Assembly (NCBI GenBank): GCA_964548225.1
Contig: CAZJQP010000047.1
Coordinates: forward strand, 1 to 38,056
DNA: 38,056 bases
Direction of reading: 5' to 3'
Source: CALMEH01 sp964548225
GTDB taxonomy: Bacteria > Acidobacteriota > Blastocatellia > Pyrinomonadales > Pyrinomonadaceae
Each line of letters begins with the position of its first letter. Position 1 is the stretch's first letter. The translations under genes were made by a program, and so were the position numbers. The notes beneath the pieces were generated by a model, which saw only the letters and a list, made by a program, of their open reading frames with translations, was not told the origin of the DNA and ran no database searches. Shown here one piece after another: positions 18,287-24,186 of this stretch.

Positions 18287-18562
18287 TCAAACTACATAAA
18301 CAATTTCAGTTTTTGCCAAAGCCTTGCCACCGAAAGTTTCGGCATTTTCCGCACACATCGCGCAAATTTGGTAAATTCGCACATTGTCTTTGCCTGCCGC
18401 TATTATACCACGAATCGTGCGTTGCATCGCCTCGATTTGCCGCCGCGTCAAATCACATTCAAATACCGAAAATTGTATCGGATTGCCAAACATCAACAAT
18501 GATTTTCGCAATCTTTCGCGCCGTTTGTTGTCCGAAATATCGTAGCTGACGACAATTAACAT
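18287..18562 (-). CDS. cas2: CRISPR-associated endonuclease Cas2
   Basis: Cas2 is the small ferredoxin-fold partner of Cas1 in the spacer-integration complex. The 91-residue protein opens with MLIVVSYDISDNKRRERLRK, which holds the conserved Asp after the first strand. It continues with the family's LLMFGNPIQFSVFECDLT pattern and ends in a beta strand (TEIVYVV). The length is normal and no defect is visible. The start lies 6 nt after the stop of the broken rt-cas1, so the two form one operon running toward the leader. Confidence 0.93.
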   Translation of the reverse strand: MLIVVSYDISDNKRRERLRKSLLMFGNPIQFSVFECDLTRRQIEAMQRTIRGIIAAGKDNVRIYQICAMCAENAETFGGKALAKTEIVYVV

Positions 18563-18568
18563 ATAGGT

Positions 18569-18975
18569 TTATTTTAATACAAAAGGTTTGTAAAGGGCTT
18601 CTTCGCCGTTTATAACTCTTGCAAAATGATAGGCTTGATGTTTCAAAATTGACGAAAAACTCAGGCTTTGTCCGCCGTTCAAATCAGTCTGCCGTTTTGA
18701 TTCCATTTTTGCTTCAAATTCCGCAAAAAACACTTTTTGTGCCGCCGCTTGCAAACGAATTTCGCCATTAATTTTTGAAAAATCCGTTAGTTTTATCTGC
18801 TTACGATTAATCAGACGCAAAACTAATGAATCGGCAATCGGTTGGCGAAATTCTTCCATTAAATCCGAACCACGAAACTTTATCAATTCCCGCCGCCCCC
18901 GCGATTCGCCTTCACCTTGCGCCAAGCCGCATACAACGATTTGATTTCAACGATTTTCTCAAACATTTCTGGCAT
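18569..18975 (-). pseudogene. Collapsed RT-Cas1 fusion: RT start joined to Cas1 C-terminus
   Basis: Two coding pieces of an adaptation gene are joined here out of frame. From ATG 18975, which has a strong site (GGAGGAAATT), runs a 30-residue frame that includes FEKIVEIKSLYAAWRKVKAN and RGGGG. This looks like the opening of a group II intron-type reverse transcriptase. It ends at TGA 18883-18885. One base out of frame, GIDKVSW continues the expected RT motif. In the third frame SDLMEEFRQPIADSLVLRLI and the rest of a Cas1 C-terminal domain run to 18569, about 108 residues. The catalytic RT core (YxDD), the middle of Cas1 and the Cas1 Glu/His site region are absent. A large internal deletion plus a frameshift is the simplest reading; an assembly collapse is the alternative. 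It precedes intact cas2 by 6 nt. Confidence 0.75.
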
Positions 18976-19027
18976 AATTTCCTCCAAACAAAGAAAATCC
19001 TACCCGAAAAAATCATCAATACGATTT

Positions 19028-19045
19028 TCGGCAAACTTGCCGGAA
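19028..19045 (-). promoter_or_regulatory. 18-bp palindromic operator candidate upstream of rt-cas1
   Basis: The minus-strand sequence TTCCGGCAAGTTTGCCGA contains the inverted repeat CGGCAA-GT-TTGCCG. It is identical to the one at 21800-21817 upstream of crn2. It ends 53 nt before ATG 18975. A -10-like TATGCT lies 13 nt upstream of it on the minus strand. A repressor site near the transcription start, or a hairpin in the 5' leader RNA, would fit. Confidence 0.6.
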
Positions 19046-19081
19046 CTTAGAGCATATTTTGAATGAGCGTCTGGCAAAAAT

Positions 19082-19157
19082 GGCAGAAACACGACTGTTA
19101 AGGAGTGTGTCAAAACGCTCAACCATCAACACACTCCTTGACAGTCGTGTTTCTGCC
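19082..19157. repeat. Long inverted repeat: 29-bp arms, 18-nt loop
   Basis: Arms at 19082-19110 and 19129-19157 (GGCAGAAACACGACTGT at the outer end) pair with one mismatch (T/C at 19099). It lies in the 333-nt gap (18976-19308) between the csm6-like gene and the rt-cas1 scar. No gene, and no T-run directly after the stem, was seen. It may be a terminator, a MITE-like remnant, or an RNA structure in a read-through transcript. Confidence 0.85.
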
Positions 19158-19200
19158 CTTGCTTTCTAACCCTTCACTCAACTCAAATCTGCTCTAAATA

Positions 19201-19236
19201 AAAAAAGACTTTCAATCCTTGAAGAATTAAAAGTCT
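19201..19236 (-). terminator. Weak rho-independent terminator for the cOA operon
   Basis: On the minus strand, AGACTTT pairs with AAAGTCT around a 17-nt loop and is followed by six T residues (A-run at 19201-19206 on the plus strand). It lies about 73 nt after the stop of the csm6-like gene. If it works, the three-gene operon and rt-cas1-cas2 are separate transcripts, which agrees with each having its own palindrome. Confidence 0.45.
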
Positions 19237-19308
19237 AAAAAAATAAACTAAAGCCCAAAAAATCAGTTCGATTTACAAGCGATGCGTCAGCCGCCGATGT
19301 TGCTGGAA

Positions 19309-20514
19309 TTATTGATGTTCGATAAATTTAATTTTTTCCGGCGTGATTTTTAATTGATAACTTGCCGTGCCGTCGTCGGTGGAAACCAAAAAATAACGAT
19401 TGTCCACGCCTTTGGCTTTAAATTTGTTAGCGATTACAGTTACAACTTTGCTGAAGGCATTTCTGAAAAGATGCCATTCTTTTTCTCTTTTGGTTTTGTC
19501 TTTTTCGAGGTTTCTCGCAAATTCGAGCTGTCCGAGCATTACTTCCGCAAAATTATATTTTGGAAATTGGGCGATTTCTTCCCAATCAACATCCTCGTTT
19601 TCACTTGCCCACAGAATTTCTCTCAGTGCAGAATGAAAGTCTGCGGCTTGCAAATCGCTCAAACTCGTTACGTCTTCGCCGTCGAATCTGCGTTTGGCAA
19701 AAATGTAATAGAAGAAAAATTCACGCGGCGTGAGCTTGATGCGCTGACCGCGCACAAAAGCCGATTGTTTTCTCGCGTCAATCTGCAAATCGTATTCTTT
19801 TTCGCGGATGTCCAAAGTTTTTTGCGCTTCGTCAACCATTTCGCCATATTTTCTGGCTTTGCCAAACTTTTCGTTTTCCGTGCTAATGCCACACAAACGA
19901 ATAAACGGAATCGGCGCAAGATAAATCCGCGCGTCGGCAGTTGAAACTTCACGCGAAATTCGGGTTTGCGGGTTGAAATAAGTAATGTTTTGCGGAGTCG
20001 GCGGTGGATAAAAAAATTGATTGCTCTCAAATCCTTCACTCACAAGAACGTGCGACAACGAATCGTCAGCACGTCCGAAAAGCGACATTGCCAACGTCAG
20101 ATAAATGCTCATCGTCTTGCGCCCACCTGCCACCGATGCGAAAATTCTTTGCTTTTCGTTTTTGCAAAGTTCGCGGACAATCTCGCAAATTTGGTCGCCT
20201 GCAAGCTCATTGTCTTCCGGCGTGCGGATGTCCTCGAGCATCTGCCCGTCGCGTGTCCGAAAAAGTGAAATACAGGTTTCGTCAAATTTTACCAAAGCCG
20301 CATCAATATCGAAATCTGTGCAAAATTGATAAAATACGCCTTTTTCTTTATCGAGCAAAGTTGACAAAACCTTGTCGCGCCCGTCCAAAGTCGTGATCAC
20401 GCGAATCTCGTCAATCTGCACTTTCGGCTTTTGTTGCTGAGTCAGCACAAAAAGCGTTTCGGTAATAATCTGCGGCGACATTCCCGCCACGCAAAGCAAA
20501 ATGTTTCGTTTCAT
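19309..20514 (-). CDS. Csm6/NE0113-type CARF protein with winged-helix-like segment
   Basis: This 401-residue protein matches the CRISPR-associated NE0113 family (now often named ring nuclease Csm6). It opens with MKRNILLCVAGMSPQIITET, and its CARF ligand loop is SVAGGRKTMS at about residues 127-136. The CARF part spans about 1-205. After a coiled linker comes a segment (about 245-275: FVRGQRIKLTPREFFFYYIF) that looks like a winged-helix core. The C-terminal region has an R-X4-H pair (R343, H348) of the sort seen in HEPN RNases, but without the usual surrounding residues. It should bind a cyclic oligoadenylate and either degrade it or activate an effector or regulator. ATG 20514 follows the previous stop by 1 nt; a TTG at 20529 is the alternative start. 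Confidence 0.8.
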   Translation of the reverse strand: MKRNILLCVAGMSPQIITETLFVLTQQQKPKVQIDEIRVITTLDGRDKVLSTLLDKEKGVFYQFCTDFDIDAALVKFDETCISLFRTRDGQMLEDIRTPEDNELAGDQICEIVRELCKNEKQRIFASVAGGRKTMSIYLTLAMSLFGRADDSLSHVLVSEGFESNQFFYPPPTPQNITYFNPQTRISREVSTADARIYLAPIPFIRLCGISTENEKFGKARKYGEMVDEAQKTLDIREKEYDLQIDARKQSAFVRGQRIKLTPREFFFYYIFAKRRFDGEDVTSLSDLQAADFHSALREILWASENEDVDWEEIAQFPKYNFAEVMLGQLEFARNLEKDKTKREKEWHLFRNAFSKVVTVIANKFKAKGVDNRYFLVSTDDGTASYQLKITPEKIKFIEHQ

Positions 20515-20515
20515 C

Positions 20516-21439
20516 TTATTTTTTCGCAAGTTTATAAGTTGTTTTCGGCGACAACATAATATTTCCTCTTTTTAATAAATCTTCCGTTAATTTTTCGTCT
20601 TGCCGAATATATTCAATATTTCGATCTTCGGCTAAAGTTGCCAAAATCATTCCGCCGCTCATTGCCGACGTGCCGCCCGTAATATTGGCGACAACATCAA
20701 CAAACTCGTAGCTTTCCGACTCCAATTTTTGATAACAGCGTTTGATTACGTTAGCAACTTTGCCGATGTCGTTTGCGTCTTGGGTTTCCTCGCCGATTTT
20801 TACCTCGTCGCATTCGATTGCACGATTAGCTTGTTTTTTAACGATATATTTGACGAGTTTTTCAGCTTTGTCAAACAGTTTGCTCGCGTCAACGGTTGTG
20901 ATAATCAGACATTTTTCTACAATCGGCGCGTGAAATGCGACCGTAAAAGCCAGATTTCCCCAGTTCGTGTTGCTCAAAACTTCGTCAAGCGTCAGTGTTT
21001 CATCGTTAATTTTTAGCATCAAATCTTCCAAAGACAAAGCATTTTTCGGGTTATATGTGCTGAGCATATAAATCAGACATTTTCGCGGCGCGGCTTCGGT
21101 AACTTCATAAAGTTTCGGTTGCAAATTTCGGCGGCGTGAAAAATAAAAAAAAGAAATTACGCTGAGAAAAAGCGTCATTGGAAAAATTAACTTAACAAAA
21201 TGTCTCGTAAATTCTTCCTTCGGTTTGAATGTTTCCGGTTGCATAGCGAAAAACCATAACGCCGAATCGTGAATCACAGGCAAAAATGAATCAACCGTCC
21301 AACCGAACAGAGCTAGTGTAAAAATGAATTTTATAACTGCCGCCCAATCAGTATTTTTTACCGAAAACATCGAATTTAAAACTCCGCCGACACTTTCGCC
21401 GTGGGTTTCAAATTCTTTTGGTTTAAAATCTTCAAACAT
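20516..21439 (-). CDS. Two-TM CARF-domain membrane protein (putative cOA effector)
   Basis: This 307-residue protein has an N-terminal tail of about 30 residues, a first membrane helix (about 33-52, IKFIFTLALFGWTVDSFL), a roughly 30-residue loop, a second helix (about 82-100, FPMTLFLSVISFFYF) and a basic stop SRRR. A cytoplasmic CARF-like domain follows at about 117-285. The CARF ligand loop is ANITGGTSAMSGG (251-263), the form that contacts cyclic oligoadenylates. The general plan, membrane helices then CARF, is known from Cam1, which alters membrane potential when cOA binds, but Cam1 has a single helix. The gene lies between a ring nuclease (TAATG overlap) and a second CARF gene (1-nt gap). 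The exact family is not recognised, and an effector role is inferred. Confidence 0.75.
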   Translation of the reverse strand: MFEDFKPKEFETHGESVGGVLNSMFSVKNTDWAAVIKFIFTLALFGWTVDSFLPVIHDSALWFFAMQPETFKPKEEFTRHFVKLIFPMTLFLSVISFFYFSRRRNLQPKLYEVTEAAPRKCLIYMLSTYNPKNALSLEDLMLKINDETLTLDEVLSNTNWGNLAFTVAFHAPIVEKCLIITTVDASKLFDKAEKLVKYIVKKQANRAIECDEVKIGEETQDANDIGKVANVIKRCYQKLESESYEFVDVVANITGGTSAMSGGMILATLAEDRNIEYIRQDEKLTEDLLKRGNIMLSPKTTYKLAKK

Positions 21440-21759
21440 TATTTCAACCTCCGTAAAATTCCAAATTCGTAACCGATTTCTTCAATTTCCGCACGGGTTA
21501 AAATTTTTCCTTCCTCAATTCGCGTTTTTAGCTTGAAGATAAGCGCAACATCTTCAACATTTTGCACAAATTCGATGCGATTAGCTTCAACTTTTATTCC
21601 CAGCAATTCCGATAAGATTTCCGCCGTTGCCGCGTGTCCGATTGCCGAAGAGATTTCTGCGTTTTTCACCAATTCACGCGCCTCGGTAAGAGAAATTTGC
21701 TGAAAATTATATGTTCCGTAAGCCGTTAGAATACTCGTATTTAAAAGTGTAATTTTCAT
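21439..21759 (-). CDS. crn2: Ring nuclease Crn2 (DUF1874 / AcrIII-1-like)
   Basis: This 106-residue protein belongs to the DUF1874 family, whose viral members (AcrIII-1) and cellular members (Crn2) cut cyclic tetra-adenylate and so turn off type III CRISPR signalling. It starts MKITLLNTSILTAYGTYNF and has the family core AIGHAATAEILSELLG, with the expected catalytic His at residue 42, then NRIEF. It ends with EEGKILTRAEIEEIGYEFG. The length is typical. Its stop overlaps the next start (TAATG), which ties it to the CARF membrane gene. It is the first gene of the operon and sits 41 nt after the shared palindrome. As a CRISPR-locus gene it is more likely a host safety switch than a viral inhibitor. 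Confidence 0.88.
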   Translation of the reverse strand: MKITLLNTSILTAYGTYNFQQISLTEARELVKNAEISSAIGHAATAEILSELLGIKVEANRIEFVQNVEDVALIFKLKTRIEEGKILTRAEIEEIGYEFGILRRLK

Positions 21760-21799
21760 AACAATTTCAGTTTCTCATAAATCCGACCCAAAAGAAGCG

Positions 21800-21817
21800 T
21801 CGGCAAACTTGCCGGAA
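21800..21817 (-). promoter_or_regulatory. 18-bp palindromic operator candidate upstream of crn2
   Basis: This second exact copy of TTCCGGCAAGTTTGCCGA on the minus strand ends 41 nt before the crn2 start. A -10-like TATAAA lies about 15 nt upstream of it on that strand, matching the arrangement at the rt-cas1 copy. The shared site suggests a common regulator for both CRISPR operons. Confidence 0.6.
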
Positions 21818-22238
21818 TTTACAATTTATATTTAAGAAATCCGCAAATCCAGATGATCGCACAGAACATCGGTCAGAAGGTTTTTCGGCATTTTGGTTCA
21901 ATTTTTGGATTTCAAACACACTTCCTACTGTGTTTTTCGGTTGAAAGTATTTCTTTTAGAATTGATATGGAACTTTGGCTTTTAGTAAATCAAACTTTAC
22001 CCGCCCGAACATTTGCCTTTTAATAAACTTCAACCGATTGACTTGTCTTTTTCCAACAATAGTTATTGAATCTGCATTGGAAACAGATGACAAAATCCGA
22101 AAAGATTCCGGATCAGTTCATAAGGTTGAAACTTGCATCCCACAAATTTACAACTTTACGCACACTTTTTCACCATTTGCACCAAAAACTCGGAAAAACC
22201 TTTATTAGACCACCTCAAACTATGACGTGCCACTCAAA
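21818..22238. other. Gene-free stretch at the right border of the CRISPR island
   Basis: I see no convincing coding region, repeat or RNA here. It should contain the upstream part of the crn2 operon promoter. A small hairpin (AAACACA with TGTGTTT, about 21914-21938) is the only structure noted. Short open frames lack family features and do not show the codon pattern of the neighbours. Confidence 0.4.
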
Positions 22239-22287
22239 AAAAAGTCGGAGAGCCATCGGAAAAAATCCGTCAGCCGTCCGACTTTTT
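22239..22287. terminator. Hairpin terminator downstream of bactofilin
   Basis: AAAAAGTCGGA (22239-22249) pairs with TCCGACTTTTT (22277-22287). A smaller inner hairpin (CGGA/TCCG) sits in the loop. On the minus strand the stem is followed by more T residues. It lies about 25 nt after the bactofilin stop. Confidence 0.75.
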
Positions 22288-22311
22288 AGTTTTTAACTTT
22301 TAATTTTTAGT

Positions 22312-22914
22312 TTAATTCGTCGCCGCTTCCGCCGTTTCGTCGTCGTCAGTTTCGAGAACTTCATCAAGAATCGGTTCTTGGAATGTTTCTTCGACAACAC
22401 GGCGCGAATCCGTGTGGCGTTTTTCCGCCGATTGACGCGCTTTGGTCATCGAACAACTGCCTTCTAAAACCGCACCGTCCTCAATCACTAAACGCGGTGT
22501 TTGAATATTTCCCGTAACCCGCGCCGTGCGACCAAATTCGATTTTTTCCGTAGCGATAATATCGCCGTTGACCGTGCCGTTGACAAGTGCCGCCGCAACG
22601 GCAATGTTTGCATCAACTTTACCTGTTGAGCCGATAATCAAAGTTCCGTTTTCACTCGTAACTCTGCCTGTCAAATGACCGTCAACGCGCAGCATCGCTT
22701 GAAAATTCGTTTCGCCCGTCAAAACTGTGCCGTTACCGACAAAACCGCTCAAGCGACCTTCTTTGATGTCTCGCGCCATTGATTCACTCTCGGAAATCGC
22801 CCGCGTCGAAGACGGCTGTGTTTCGCTCGTATATTGATAATAACTCGATGATTGCTCATTGTTATTTGCCTCATTTGTTTGTTCTTTTGAAGAACTTCTG
22901 CCCATTCTAATCAT
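22312..22914 (-). CDS. Bactofilin (polymer-forming cytoskeletal protein)
   Basis: Bactofilins polymerise without nucleotide into filaments that organise cell shape, stalks or chromosome segregation. This 200-residue protein has flexible tails and a central right-handed beta-helix domain (about residues 55-150). The repeats are easy to see: GNGTVLTGETNFQAMLRVDG, HLTGRVTSENGTLIIGSTG, NGTVNGDIIATEKIEFG. These carry the family's G-x-V/hydrophobic spacing. The N-terminal tail is Ser/Gln/Glu-rich and the C-terminal tail is acidic. It is monocistronic, with its own terminator, and divergent from ttcA. Confidence 0.9.
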   Translation of the reverse strand: MIRMGRSSSKEQTNEANNNEQSSSYYQYTSETQPSSTRAISESESMARDIKEGRLSGFVGNGTVLTGETNFQAMLRVDGHLTGRVTSENGTLIIGSTGKVDANIAVAAALVNGTVNGDIIATEKIEFGRTARVTGNIQTPRLVIEDGAVLEGSCSMTKARQSAEKRHTDSRRVVEETFQEPILDEVLETDDDETAEAATN

Positions 22915-23154
22915 AATTTTTTACTGGAAAGCCTCCGCATTTAAGTAATAGAATCTGGCGGCTCAGACCTTTAAAACGCCAGCCGCTTAAAAATTAATGA
23001 CAATTTTTCTTATTGAAACGTCGAATCGTTTTGAAATTTCAGTTAAATTTTATGATATAGGATTTTTTTGTTTAATGTCTAGCTTTTTTCTACCACATTT
23101 GTCAATTCGTGTGCGAAATGTCAAACTTTACTGTTTTGGAGGTTTTACTGAAAG

Positions 23155-24039
23155 TTGTTTGTCGAAACTAAAACAAAAACGAAACTGCTCAAGAAAATGG
23201 GCAAAGCAATCGCCGATTTTTCGATGATTTCGGAAGGCGATAAAATTATGGTCTGTCTTTCGGGCGGCAAAGACAGCTACACGATGCTCGATTTATTGCT
23301 CGATGTGCAAAAGCGTTCGCCCGTGAATTTTGAAATTCTCGCCGTCAATCTTGATCAAAAACAGCCCGATTTTCCAGAAGAAGTTTTGCCGAATTATTTA
23401 GAGAAAATCGGCGTTCCGTATAAAATCGTCGTTGAAGATACATATTCAACCGTTACGCGCCTTGTTCCCGAAGGTAAAACTTACTGTTCGGTTTGTTCGC
23501 GTCTGCGGCGCGGAATTCTCTACGGCACGGCAGTTGAAACAGGTTGCACGAAAATCGCGCTCGGACATCACGCCGACGATGTTTCTTCAACTCTGCTTTT
23601 GAATCTTTTTTACACCGGAATCTTAAAAACAATGCCGCCGATTTTGCGTTCCGACGACGGGCGTAACACGGTTATTCGTCCGATGATTTATTGTTTTGAA
23701 AAAGATATTGCGCGTTATGCCGAAGAACGGAAATTCCCGATAATTCCTTGTAATCTTTGCGGTTCGCAACCGAATTTGAAACGCGCCCGCATCAAGCGTT
23801 TGATTGAAGATTTAGAAAAAGAAATTCCACTCATTCGCAACTCAATGCTTGGCGCAACGGGCAATGTTGCAACCTCGCATCTGCTTGACACGGAGCTTTA
23901 CGATTTCGCAAGATTCTTGCCGAAAGCGAAGAATACAAATAAGTTTATCGGTGATGTCGAGAAAGAGTTGGACGCGGTTTTCGATCATTCCGAAACTGAA
24001 TTAAATAAATTCAGTTTGATGGAAATAGCACTCGGTTAA
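23155..24039 (+). CDS. ttcA: tRNA 2-thiocytidine(32) synthetase TtcA
   Basis: TtcA adenylates and thiolates cytidine 32 in certain tRNAs, using a 4Fe-4S cluster. The 294-residue protein has the PP-loop motif CLSGGKDSYTMLD, two CxxC pairs (CSVC near residue 117 and CNLC near residue 202), LDQKQPDFPE and IALGHHADD, all typical of TtcA. An in-frame TGA directly upstream limits the start. TTG 23155 follows GGAGG by about 12 nt and gives about 15 residues before GKAIADFSMI. ATG 23197 is possible but would remove the usual N-terminal helix. Confidence 0.92.
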   Translation: MFVETKTKTKLLKKMGKAIADFSMISEGDKIMVCLSGGKDSYTMLDLLLDVQKRSPVNFEILAVNLDQKQPDFPEEVLPNYLEKIGVPYKIVVEDTYSTVTRLVPEGKTYCSVCSRLRRGILYGTAVETGCTKIALGHHADDVSSTLLLNLFYTGILKTMPPILRSDDGRNTVIRPMIYCFEKDIARYAEERKFPIIPCNLCGSQPNLKRARIKRLIEDLEKEIPLIRNSMLGATGNVATSHLLDTELYDFARFLPKAKNTNKFIGDVEKELDAVFDHSETELNKFSLMEIALG

Positions 24040-24128
24040 AAGAAAAAACGTTAGCGGCGTGTATGAAGCGATAACCGATTCGCGTTCAAAGGAAGCAACC
24101 GGAAATGTAGGTTCCAATTTCTGAGGCG

Positions 24129-24180
24129 CGATGATAAAAAAGGCAAGCAATTTAACGATTGCTTGCCTTTTTTATCATCG
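24129..24180. terminator. Perfect 22-bp bidirectional terminator
   Basis: Arms 24129-24150 and 24159-24180 are exact complements (core AAAAAAGGCAAGCAA with TTGCTTGCCTTTTTT) around an 8-nt loop. It lies between the convergent ttcA and radical SAM genes and has A/T tracts on both sides of the GC core, so it can end transcripts from both. Confidence 0.9.
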
Positions 24181-24186
24181 AAAATC

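Noticed and set aside
18139..18549. A plus-strand frame of 136 codons opposite cas2
   Set aside because: It is antisense to a clear Cas2 and has an unlikely amino-acid make-up.
18826..19050. A plus-strand frame of 74 codons opposite the rt-cas1 scar
   Set aside because: The minus strand has a ribosome site and recognisable RT and Cas1 residues; the plus frame resembles nothing.
21975..22296. Short plus-strand frames in the gap right of crn2
   Set aside because: No ribosome site, no family signal, and they run into the bactofilin terminator.
22997..23227. A 76-codon plus-strand frame overlapping the ttcA start
   Set aside because: It overlaps ttcA in another frame and has no features; the region is better read as the bactofilin-ttcA divergent promoter space.
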